Shown here in pieces: positions 37,338-44,854 of a stretch of DNA of 64,000 nucleotides (position 1 is its first letter; the number at the start of each line of letters is the position of its first letter). A model generated the notes under the pieces. That model had not been told where the DNA came from. It saw only the letters and a list, made by a program, of their open reading frames with translations, and made no database searches. The stretch spans positions 3,026,001 through 3,090,000 of the forward strand of contig NZ_AP022842.1 in NCBI RefSeq assembly GCF_011398925.1. The letters run 5' to 3'. The stretch is from Bacillus sp. KH172YL63 (GTDB taxonomy: Bacteria > Bacillota > Bacilli > Bacillales > Bacillaceae_B). A program made the translations under genes and the position numbers.

Positions 37338-38315
37338 TTACAAACCGCTGTACAGCTCGAGATACTGTAACAGCTCCCCTTGTGCCTTTGCCGCATCTCC
37401 CTGTCCCCCTTCAGATACAGTCAAATTCCCGGCATTGACAAGGGATTTCTGCATGGAGGCCATGGATTCCTGGCTTACCTTGATGTCTCCAATCTCCTTC
37501 ACACCTTGTTGAATGGCGGCAATCGCTGCCTCATCCGGTCCACTGCCGACGACACCAAGGCTGCTTGCCTGCGCAATGGTCTGATAGAGTGCATTGCCTT
37601 TCTCCAAAAATACTTTTTCTTCCTTCGAGGCATTGATTCCTTTGGAGCCAAGAACGAAGTCCTTTGCGTATACATCGACCCCCTGCTCCTTCAGTTTGGC
37701 CCCGAGTGATTTTGCCGTTTCCAAATCTCCTGATACACCGAGCAGCAGGAAAAATTGTCCGTCTTTTTCCACACTTGCATTGTTTACACTTATACCATCC
37801 AGTTGATCCTTCATAGCATTTAACGAATCCTCTTTCGTATACAAACCACCTTGTAGAATAGCAATATTGAAATCAGGCACCTCGACTGCAGTCACTGCCT
37901 GCTGTCCTTCACCGCTTCCCTGGGCCGTATTGTCCTGCAGGGAAGCAGCAGGCGCCGCCGGAGTATCGGTTGTCGTGATCACCTTCAGTGTGCCAAAGCC
38001 TAGCACTGCCCCTACAACGATAGCACCTATCAACGACAGGAGAAGATTGACAGAGTCCTGAAAAGGATTTTTGAAACTCTTCCGTTTCTTTTTTGAAGGG
38101 TTCACATAATTGATCTTTTTATATTCCTTTGGGGGCTCAGGTCCCTCATCCGGAAGGATCCATTCGAAACCATTCTCCTTTGCCTCTTCTCCGGCAGCAG
38201 CCTCCGACTCTCCAAGCTTCCAATCATGCACGAGCAGATCTTCCTCGAATTTCGTTTTTTCACCATTAATTTTAATAGTAATGTTTTTGTCGTTTTTCCC
38301 CCTTTTATTCATCAT
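37338..38315 (-). CDS. spoIIB: Stage II sporulation protein B (SPOR domain)
   Basis: SpoIIB helps engulfment by acting on septal peptidoglycan through a SPOR domain. The 325-residue product has a hydrophilic cytoplasmic N-terminus (about 1-88), one membrane helix (LLLSLIGAIVVGAVLGFGTL) and an extracytoplasmic region with a SPOR-like repeat (FNIAILQGGLYTKEDSLNAM to LGAKLKEQGVDVYAKDF). The ATG at 38315 is 6 bases after AAAGGAGG. It lies between maf and the prepilin peptidase cluster, as B. subtilis spoIIB lies between maf and comC. Confidence 0.9.
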   Translation of the reverse strand: MMNKRGKNDKNITIKINGEKTKFEEDLLVHDWKLGESEAAAGEEAKENGFEWILPDEGPEPPKEYKKINYVNPSKKKRKSFKNPFQDSVNLLLSLIGAIVVGAVLGFGTLKVITTTDTPAAPAASLQDNTAQGSGEGQQAVTAVEVPDFNIAILQGGLYTKEDSLNAMKDQLDGISVNNASVEKDGQFFLLLGVSGDLETAKSLGAKLKEQGVDVYAKDFVLGSKGINASKEEKVFLEKGNALYQTIAQASSLGVVGSGPDEAAIAAIQQGVKEIGDIKVSQESMASMQKSLVNAGNLTVSEGGQGDAAKAQGELLQYLELYSGL

Positions 38316-38360
38316 CGCCACCCTCCTTTAACTATTTTTTTCCATGCTATCACATCCCAT

Positions 38361-38393
38361 AAAAAAAAGAACAAGACTTTTGTCGTCTTGTCC
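38361..38393 (-). terminator. Intrinsic terminator ending the pilus operon
   Basis: On the minus strand ACAAGAC-GACAAAA-GTCTTGT followed by TCTTTTTTTT, directly after the last prepilin gene. Confidence 0.9.
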
Positions 38394-38415
38394 TAATAGG
38401 TTTTCGTCAAATTAT

Positions 38416-38856
38416 TCAGTTTTTCCTCAGGGACTGAATCGTAAGGGTGGAAAACGGGATTTCTTCTTTATCTCCTTCTTCATTGGAGCATAGATTGTAC
38501 TCATCACCGACCAAACAGATCGAAATCACACTCTCCCCATCAGCGAGGACATAGGAATTGTCATCCGGTGACAGGACAGTTTTTGAATGTGGATCTAAAA
38601 TCGGCTCGATCAAGTTGGCATCCACCAATTCTTTGTAGGTGATTTTATTGATGCTCTTTTCCTGAAGCACTGCATCCTTCGCATAATACTGTGCCGAGCT
38701 TTTCATCGTGAGTGCGTTCGCGACGAATGCCTGTTTTTTTGATTTATCAATGATGTTGTTAATGGCGAGGATGGCAATAACCGCTATGATTCCCAGTATG
38801 ACGATCACTGCAAGCAATTCCACAAGCGTATAGCCTTTTTCATTCTTTGTCATCAT
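38416..38856 (-). CDS. Type IV prepilin-like protein, last gene of pilus operon
   Basis: A 146-residue prepilin. The leader MMTKNEKG is followed by YTLVELLAVIVILGIIAVIA; cleavage after Gly leaves Tyr at +1 and the required Glu at +5. Aromatic Tyr in place of methylatable Phe at +1 is unusual. The globular part contains a Cys pair in ICLVGDEYNLCSNE. It differs from the pilin at 41976, so it is a minor pilin or a second major pilin. AAAGGTTTGATGA precedes the ATG, 11 bases after pilO. Confidence 0.88.
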   Translation of the reverse strand: MMTKNEKGYTLVELLAVIVILGIIAVIAILAINNIIDKSKKQAFVANALTMKSSAQYYAKDAVLQEKSINKITYKELVDANLIEPILDPHSKTVLSPDDNSYVLADGESVISICLVGDEYNLCSNEEGDKEEIPFSTLTIQSLRKN

Positions 38857-38867
38857 TCATCAAACCT

Positions 38868-39626
38868 TTAATTGATCTTTACATTCTCTGAATTTTGTTG
38901 CGGGAACTGCTGAAAAGGATTCTTTTTGTTCGATGGCAACGGTGTATCAAGCTTCGGCAGTTCACTTTCCAACTCCACAAGTCCTGGTAAATAAAATGCT
39001 GAGACAACCAGGTTCAACTGAATATTCTCCACATCCTCTTTATATTGGAGGATTTCAGCAGGCCCGCTGAAGGAAATTTGCTCAACTTCCACGATCCGGT
39101 GCAATTCTTCTAGTTCCTGGATGAATTTCTCAATTTCAAAATAGCTTTTTGCTTCAATGGCAAGTGTCGCAGTAAGCTTTTGAATCCCCGGCGGCAGCAT
39201 ATCTCCAGGAGGCGGGTTTCCTTCGACACCTTCTCCTTCAGCCACCTCTCCCTCTGCAGGAAGAGCTGATCCTTCGGTCATGGGCAAGGTGACAGACCCT
39301 TCTGAAAACGCCATCGACTTGATGAAGCTGTCAGAGACGATCTCGGCTTTTTCAAGGTCGATCAACAGCTGTTGCGTCATTGGTTTGACCGGTACCTTTT
39401 GCTGAAGGGAGCTGGAGTTTTCGAATGAGTCCTGCTTGATGGAAGCGATCTTGCCATCCAATGCTTCAATCAACTTCTTCTCTGTGTTGATGTCATTTTG
39501 AACATTTTCCCTTTGGTTCTTCACCGGAAGATAGAAAAACCAGACAGCGCTGAAAATCAGGCCGATCATCAGTACGAGGGCAGTACCGATCGCAATCCAT
39601 TCTTTTTTTGAAAACCGGATGCTCAT
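38868..39626 (-). CDS. pilO: Type IV pilus inner-membrane protein PilO
   Basis: A 252-residue bitopic protein: one membrane helix (about 11-31, AIGTALVLMIGLIFSAVWFF), a coiled coil (about 37-65) and a ferredoxin-like periplasmic-type domain (LTATLAIEAKSYFEIEKFIQ). The Pro/Gly/Glu-rich insert GEVAEGEGVEGNPPPGD lies mid-protein. PilO pairs with PilN outside the membrane, linking the platform to the pilus. It overlaps pilN by four bases. Sequence conservation in this family is low; the assignment rests on topology and neighbours. Confidence 0.82.
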   Translation of the reverse strand: MSIRFSKKEWIAIGTALVLMIGLIFSAVWFFYLPVKNQRENVQNDINTEKKLIEALDGKIASIKQDSFENSSSLQQKVPVKPMTQQLLIDLEKAEIVSDSFIKSMAFSEGSVTLPMTEGSALPAEGEVAEGEGVEGNPPPGDMLPPGIQKLTATLAIEAKSYFEIEKFIQELEELHRIVEVEQISFSGPAEILQYKEDVENIQLNLVVSAFYLPGLVELESELPKLDTPLPSNKKNPFQQFPQQNSENVKIN

Positions 39627-40243
39627 TCCGAATCGCCCCCTTGCTCTTCGGTTTCATTTTCCTTACTCTTAATCGCTTCTCTGTTAAGGGTCAGCTCATA
39701 TTGAGCCGTGTACCTCGGCAGGATGACTTCCGTATTGATGACATTTTGAATTTCACTTCCGGATATCTCTTCTGTTTCCACAGCTAATAGATTCGCATCC
39801 AGTATGTATTCCGATTCCTTCAAATGGGTTAAATAATAGGCTGCTTCCCTGCTCGTGTCGAATTGGACGGTTACTCCGACTCTTCCATTTTCCCCGTAGG
39901 TGAATTCTTTCATGAATCCACGTTCTGGAAGCAACTCTACCAATCCATCAAGGACAGGAACTGTTTCGATTGGATAGCTTTCAGCCCAGCCGACTGCGCT
40001 TTCGAGCTGAACCCAGGCGTCGGATGATTCGAAATTGGAGATGCTTTGCTCCTTTTCTGCCCGCAGCTGCTTGTAGCCTTGAAGTTCACTGCTCAAAGCA
40101 TCTACCTTTTTTCCCTCATTGGAAGACAATATGAATAAGAGAATAAGAGCGATCAGTCCGACAGCTGCAATGCCGATCACCGCAAAGAGCCACTGCCGGT
40201 TTCTTTTTTCACTTTGAGGTAATAAATTGATTTCGACGAGCAC
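39623..40243 (-). CDS. pilN: Type IV pilus inner-membrane protein PilN
   Basis: A 206-residue bitopic protein. The N-terminus MLVEINLLPQSEKR contains the I-N-L-L-P motif by which PilN binds PilM in the cytoplasm. One helix (about 19-40), a coiled coil and a ferredoxin-like domain (FDTSREAAYYLTHLKES) follow. The GTG start overlaps the pilM stop by one base, after GAGGTGAT. Confidence 0.9.
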   Translation of the reverse strand: MLVEINLLPQSEKRNRQWLFAVIGIAAVGLIALILLFILSSNEGKKVDALSSELQGYKQLRAEKEQSISNFESSDAWVQLESAVGWAESYPIETVPVLDGLVELLPERGFMKEFTYGENGRVGVTVQFDTSREAAYYLTHLKESEYILDANLLAVETEEISGSEIQNVINTEVILPRYTAQYELTLNREAIKSKENETEEQGGDSE

Positions 40244-41208
40244 TATATCACCTCTTTTAAACCTAAACCAATTGCTAGCAGGAATTGGTCAGATAATCTT
40301 TGGTCCGTATGGATATCCCGCGCTTCTGAAGGGACGTGGATGACCCCGATGTCAAAGCGGTCGGACAGCAGTTTGTGAATATCGCCGGTCATCGGATGAT
40401 CGCCTGCCACAAAGATCTTGTTGATGGCCGCTTCATCATTGGTGAGTGTATACCGGTAGAAACTGATCACTTTATCGATTTCTTTCACCGTCTCATCAAA
40501 GGGACGGGATTGAAAGCCGCTGTGATTCATCGAAGAATCCTCCATCACTTCCCGGTCATGGGAAATGCCGATCGGCCTGAAAAAGACCGGCTGATGGTCA
40601 TGGAAGATCGATACCGTCACATTATTCTGGGTGAAGTAGAGGAGCATTTCGTGCTGGGCACGATGTGTGATATCCAGTGAGTGGATATAACGGTAGTATG
40701 CAAGTGGACTGATATCGGCGACGACAGGCTTCAAATGTGCGTCTGATAGCAGCTGCTGATAGTCAAGGACGATATCTTCCGGTGCTGCGACAAGGACGAT
40801 TTCTTTCTTATCATCCTTATTCCCCACAACCACCACATCAAAGATTGGATTTTCAAAGGGAAGATGGATGCTCGTCCCGATTTCAAGGAACAAATGGCTT
40901 TTCACTTCATCGTCTGCGATGTCTGAGGAAATCGTCATTTTCCTTACAATCATTTGAGTGTTGGGCACGATGAATTGAACTTCACGCTTCTTGATCCCCC
41001 ACTCAAGGACACATTCTTCCAATAAGGCCTGTAACGCTTCTTTTTCAATGATTTTCCCATCTGAGATCATCCCGTCCGCTATCCGCTTCTCTCCATGTTT
41101 GTAAATGTGTAATGGAGATACAGATTTAATTTCCACAAACCGAATCCATTGATCACTGATGACGAGATTGATTTTATTATTATGTTTATTGAAGAGACGT
41201 GATAACAT
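40243..41208 (-). CDS. pilM: Type IV pilus assembly actin-like protein PilM
   Basis: A 321-residue cytoplasmic actin-fold protein that connects PilN to the motor. NKINLVISDQWIRFVEIKS is the first phosphate-loop region, and LYFTQNNVTVSIFHDHQPVF and INKIFVAGDHPMTGDI the later ones. The residues are less canonical than in proteobacterial PilM, as common in Firmicutes. AGGGG precedes the ATG, 15 bases after the peptidase gene. Confidence 0.88.
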   Translation of the reverse strand: MLSRLFNKHNNKINLVISDQWIRFVEIKSVSPLHIYKHGEKRIADGMISDGKIIEKEALQALLEECVLEWGIKKREVQFIVPNTQMIVRKMTISSDIADDEVKSHLFLEIGTSIHLPFENPIFDVVVVGNKDDKKEIVLVAAPEDIVLDYQQLLSDAHLKPVVADISPLAYYRYIHSLDITHRAQHEMLLYFTQNNVTVSIFHDHQPVFFRPIGISHDREVMEDSSMNHSGFQSRPFDETVKEIDKVISFYRYTLTNDEAAINKIFVAGDHPMTGDIHKLLSDRFDIGVIHVPSEARDIHTDQRLSDQFLLAIGLGLKEVI

Positions 41209-41223
41209 CTTGGATAACCCCTT

Positions 41224-41967
41224 TTAGCTGTATAAAGAAAAATACCAATGCAGGATTGGTTGATGAAAGAAATATGCGAGTAGTGTACCGATGACAATGT
41301 ACGGACCGAACGCGATCGGTTCACCCCTTTTGAAATACCCGGTCATGAGGCCGGTGATCCCGACCACTGCCCCAAAGAGCGTTGCGAGAAAAAAGGAGAG
41401 AAGCATCAGTTTCACCCCCACAACGAACCCGATGACAGCGAATAATTTGATATCTCCGCCGCCCATTCCACCTTTACTGATGATCGCGATGAGCAGCAGC
41501 AGACTGAAGCCTGCTATGGCCCCTGCCAGACTGTCCCACCATGGATCAAGGGGAATGAAAATCCGTTCGATGATGAAAAGGACCGAGAAAAACAATAGCA
41601 CCTTGTCAGGAATGACCATATACTTGATGTCGCTGACCGTGATGATCATAAAAAGTGAGACCAGCGTCAGAGCGACAACAAGCTCCGGCTGGGCACCAAA
41701 CTTGAGATAAGACAGCAGAAATAATAGTCCGGTAGACAATTCCATCAATGGATAGAGAGGAGAAATGCGCCCCTTACATTGAGCGCATTTTCCACGTTGC
41801 ATCATATAGGATAGTACAGGTACAAGCTCCCTGGCCGTCAGTGTATGATGACAATACGGACATGCGGACCTTGGTTTGACGATCGATTTTTTAAGCGGAA
41901 TCCTGAGGCCTGCTACGTTGTAGAAGGAGCCTAGGAGGAGACCGTAGATTAGTATAAAAAGTACCAT
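41224..41967 (-). CDS. pilD: Prepilin peptidase (PilD/ComC)
   Basis: A 247-residue A24 aspartic peptidase that removes prepilin leaders and methylates the new N-terminus. The cytoplasmic zinc-binding CPYC...CAQC tetrad (SACPYCHHTLTARE, GKCAQCKGRIS) is present, and the two catalytic Asp residues are in SDIKYMVIPDK and GGGDIKLFAVIG. Its position between spoIIB and folC equals that of B. subtilis comC, so it probably also serves the competence pseudopilus. The ATG at 41967 has no clear Shine-Dalgarno and may depend on reading of the pilin gene 8 bases upstream. Confidence 0.93.
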   Translation of the reverse strand: MVLFILIYGLLLGSFYNVAGLRIPLKKSIVKPRSACPYCHHTLTARELVPVLSYMMQRGKCAQCKGRISPLYPLMELSTGLLFLLSYLKFGAQPELVVALTLVSLFMIITVSDIKYMVIPDKVLLFFSVLFIIERIFIPLDPWWDSLAGAIAGFSLLLLIAIISKGGMGGGDIKLFAVIGFVVGVKLMLLSFFLATLFGAVVGITGLMTGYFKRGEPIAFGPYIVIGTLLAYFFHQPILHWYFSLYS

Positions 41968-41975
41968 ATAAATAA

Positions 41976-42479
41976 TTATGGTGTGTTATTTGTTACAGCT
42001 GCTCTGTTAACCTCTGCAGCAGATAAAGGGATATTTCTCTTCGCACCATATAATTGAACATCATAAGTAAATTTACCACCGTTATTTGTTATTTTAACAA
42101 ATGAAGTATTTCCAGTGATTTCACCAAAGCTAGTTTGAGCGACTGTTCCTCTCTTGTATCCATCAGTATCTGTTTTTCCACCATCTGGATCATCCATTGT
42201 TTCTAAATATCCTTGAGCCTCTAAATACCCTAAACTAACGTAGGTTGAAGCACCGCTTGCCGGGTGAATTTTATCATTTGAAGTAACAGCAATTTTAGCT
42301 GAGCTAATCATTTGCTGAGCATTAGCAACGTGTGCATCTTTTCTCGAGTTATCGATCAACCCGCCAATACTAGGAATCGCAATCGCAGCGATAATCCCCA
42401 AAATAACGACAACTGCAAGTAATTCAATAAGCGTCAATCCACGTTCATTTTTCAGTTTTTGACCTAATTTTTTTAACAT
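41976..42479 (-). CDS. pilA: Probable major type IV pilin
   Basis: A 167-residue prepilin with leader MLKKLGQKLKNERG and mature start LTLIELLAVVVILGIIAAIA, Glu at +5. The globular part lacks cysteines and ends NRAAVTNNTP. It has its own strong ribosome site (AGGAGGAATTATC), a 110-base upstream gap and a candidate promoter, all fitting a highly expressed subunit. The gene is clearly more AT-rich than its neighbours, which may reflect expression-driven codon use or exchange of the pilin gene. It is called major pilin by inference. Confidence 0.88.
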   Translation of the reverse strand: MLKKLGQKLKNERGLTLIELLAVVVILGIIAAIAIPSIGGLIDNSRKDAHVANAQQMISSAKIAVTSNDKIHPASGASTYVSLGYLEAQGYLETMDDPDGGKTDTDGYKRGTVAQTSFGEITGNTSFVKITNNGGKFTYDVQLYGAKRNIPLSAAEVNRAAVTNNTP

Positions 42480-42531
42480 GATAATTCCTCCTGTTTTGTT
42501 ATCTTTTTCTAAAATCTAGTAATCTAGTACT

Positions 42532-42563
42532 AGTATACAACACTCATCCGACAAAAATATCAA
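42532..42563 (-). promoter_or_regulatory. Candidate promoter of the pilin gene
   Basis: On the minus strand TATACT (42537-42532) lies about 55 bases before the pilin ATG. A TTGATA lies 20 bases further up, longer than ideal spacing. The AT-rich gap also contains repeated CTAGTA strings. Confidence 0.35.
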
Positions 42564-42589
42564 TTTTTTTGCAAAATGATAGTTGTTTT

Positions 42590-43801
42590 TTAATAGTTTT
42601 GGACACTGTTGAAGATTTCGAACATCGGGACGAGGATCGAAGTCACGATGGTGCCGACCAGTCCTGCGAGCATGACAATCATGAGCGGTTCGATCAATGA
42701 TTTCAACCGGTCTGTCGTGCTCTCGACTTCCTTTTCATAGAAGTCGGCAACTTTGGCGAGCATCGCGTCCAGCGAGCCCGTTTCTTCCCCAATGGCAATC
42801 ATCTGGGTCACAAGCGGCGGGAACGCCCAATGGCGCTTCATCGGTTCTGTGAGGGATATCCCCTTTTCCAATGACCGTCTTGATTCACCGATCACTTTGG
42901 ATATGACCTCGTTTTCCACGACCTTCTCGACGATGGCAAGTGCCTGCAAAATCGGGACTGAGCTTGTGAACAAGGAACTTAAGGTCCTTGTCATCCTTGC
43001 GAGTGCCGCTTTTTGCAACATTTTCCCGAAGATCGGGATTCTGAGGATCGCATAGTCGAGATAATATTTCGTTTGCTTGTTCCGTCGTAACATGGCAAGC
43101 GTGACGGCAACCGCCACGAAAAGTAAGATGATCAAATACCAGAACTTTTGCATAAATTCACTCGAGCTGATGACAAACTTGGTGATCGCCGGCAGCTCGC
43201 CGCCGAAGTCGGTGAGCATATTGACGAAAGTCGGCACGACGGCGGCCAATAGGAAGATGACGACGCCGATTGCAATGACGCCTACAACCATCGGGTAAGC
43301 GAGCGCCGAGATGATCTTCTGCCTGGTGATATGCTGCTTTTCATAATGGGTGGCGAGCCCTTCCAGCGTTTCGTCGAGACTCCCTGATGCTTCCCCGGCT
43401 TTCAGCATATTGATAAGTAACGGTTCAAAAATCTTTTTATGGCGGGCGAATGCATCAGACAACGGATTACCGTCCCTCAATTCATCCTCTATCTCCATCA
43501 GTGCTTTACCTAGTGCCTTACTTTCTGTTTGTTGGGCAAGGATGTGGGTAGATTCGACGACGGTGACCCCCGCTTGAAGGAGCGTAGAAAACTGCCTCAG
43601 GAAAATAACGAGGTGCTGCAGCTTCACAGGGTTGCCGATCGTGATATCCTTCGTCATCAGCGTTTCCGGCAGTTCCATGATGTCTACGACCCTGACTTCC
43701 TGCTTTTTCAGCTGGATGAGTGCATCCTTTTTCGTCGAGGCAGTAATCACTCCGGATTTTTTACCCGATTGATCCCGGCCTGTATATTTAAAACGTCCCA
43801 T
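42590..43801 (-). CDS. pilC: Type IV pilus platform protein PilC
   Basis: A 403-residue GspF/PilC membrane protein, the platform on which the ATPases act. Two GspF domains are visible, beginning FLRQFSTLLQAGVTVVES (about 68) and ARMTRTLSSLFTSSVPILQA (about 270), each followed by helices; GEASGSLDETLEGLATHYE and GEETGSLDAMLAKVADFYE are the paired signatures. The ATG is directly after the pilT stop. Confidence 0.96.
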   Translation of the reverse strand: MGRFKYTGRDQSGKKSGVITASTKKDALIQLKKQEVRVVDIMELPETLMTKDITIGNPVKLQHLVIFLRQFSTLLQAGVTVVESTHILAQQTESKALGKALMEIEDELRDGNPLSDAFARHKKIFEPLLINMLKAGEASGSLDETLEGLATHYEKQHITRQKIISALAYPMVVGVIAIGVVIFLLAAVVPTFVNMLTDFGGELPAITKFVISSSEFMQKFWYLIILLFVAVAVTLAMLRRNKQTKYYLDYAILRIPIFGKMLQKAALARMTRTLSSLFTSSVPILQALAIVEKVVENEVISKVIGESRRSLEKGISLTEPMKRHWAFPPLVTQMIAIGEETGSLDAMLAKVADFYEKEVESTTDRLKSLIEPLMIVMLAGLVGTIVTSILVPMFEIFNSVQNY

Positions 43802-44845
43802 TTATTGAGGAAGCTCCTCTCTGCTGTAAGGATAGGCCATTTCTTTTGTGATGAGGCCTCCCTCATAGAGATTCATCACGCTGTCGCTCATGATGTGCAT
43901 GCCGGTTGACTTCGATGTCTGCATGACATTTTGAATTTGATGCACTTTCTCTGAACGGATCAGGTTGGCGATCGCTGCATTATTCATAAGCAGCTCAGTC
44001 GCAGCCCTTCTCCCTTTTTTGTCTGCGGTGGCAAACAGGCGCTGAGAAAGAATCCCGACCAGCACCGACGCAAGCTGCACTCGGATTTGTGACTGCTGTT
44101 CAGGCGGGAATACATCGACGATCCGCTCGATGGTGGCTGGTGCGCTTGATGTATGAAGCGTCGCCAGGACGAGATGACCGGTTTCTGCAGCGGTGATCGC
44201 TGTATGAATCGTCTCAAGATCCCTCATCTCACCGACGAGGATGATATCCGGATCCTGCCTGAGGGCACTTCTCAACCCTTTGGAAAAGGAGCCTGTATCA
44301 AACCCCACTTCCCGCTGATCGATGATCGATGCGCCGTGTTTATGCAAGTATTCGATCGGATCCTCAAGGGTGATGATATGCTTTCTCATGTGGCGGTTCA
44401 TATAGTCGACGATCGATGCAAGTGTCGTAGACTTTCCGCTGCCAGTCGGACCGGTCACAAGAAACAGCCCTTGCGGCTTCTCCGCGATCGTCTTCAGTGC
44501 ATGAGGAAGGAAAAGCTCCTCCATCGTCGGGATCGACGTTGGGATGACACGGATCGCAAGTGAAATACAGGATCGCTGTTTGAACGCATTGATCCTGAAT
44601 CTTGAAACCCCCGGGATTCCATAGGAGAAATCCAGCTCCCCTACTTCCTCAAACACCTCATACATATTTTCAGCGATGATGGCCCTCGCCATGGATGAGG
44701 TGCTCTCCGGAAGTAAATTTTCTTTACCGAATCTCTTCAAGTCCCCGTGGATGCGAAAAATCGGCGGAGACCCCACGGTCAGGTGGATATCCGATGCCCC
44801 AAGTTCATAGGCTGACTTCAAGAGATAATCAACTTTTTCTTTCAT
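43802..44845 (-). CDS. pilT: Type IV pilus retraction ATPase PilT
   Basis: A 347-residue hexameric ATPase that depolymerises pili and drives twitching. Walker A is GPTGSGKSTTLA, the Asp box follows in RKHIITLEDPIEYLH, Walker B is DIILVGEMRDLETI and the His box is GHLVLATLHTSSA. The PilT-type N-terminal ASDIHLTVGSPPIFRIHG and the C-terminal AIANLIRSEKVHQIQNVMQT support PilT over PilB. Competence systems lack this enzyme, so its presence marks a retractable pilus. A GTG at 44854 is the alternative start. Confidence 0.96.
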   Translation of the reverse strand: MKEKVDYLLKSAYELGASDIHLTVGSPPIFRIHGDLKRFGKENLLPESTSSMARAIIAENMYEVFEEVGELDFSYGIPGVSRFRINAFKQRSCISLAIRVIPTSIPTMEELFLPHALKTIAEKPQGLFLVTGPTGSGKSTTLASIVDYMNRHMRKHIITLEDPIEYLHKHGASIIDQREVGFDTGSFSKGLRSALRQDPDIILVGEMRDLETIHTAITAAETGHLVLATLHTSSAPATIERIVDVFPPEQQSQIRVQLASVLVGILSQRLFATADKKGRRAATELLMNNAAIANLIRSEKVHQIQNVMQTSKSTGMHIMSDSVMNLYEGGLITKEMAYPYSREELPQ

Positions 44846-44854
44846 TCCATTCAC

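Noticed and set aside
38868..41208. Type II secretion system instead of a pilus
   Set aside because: PilT is present, and PilM/N/O with no secretin is the monoderm type IV pilus set; no GspD-like gene is here.
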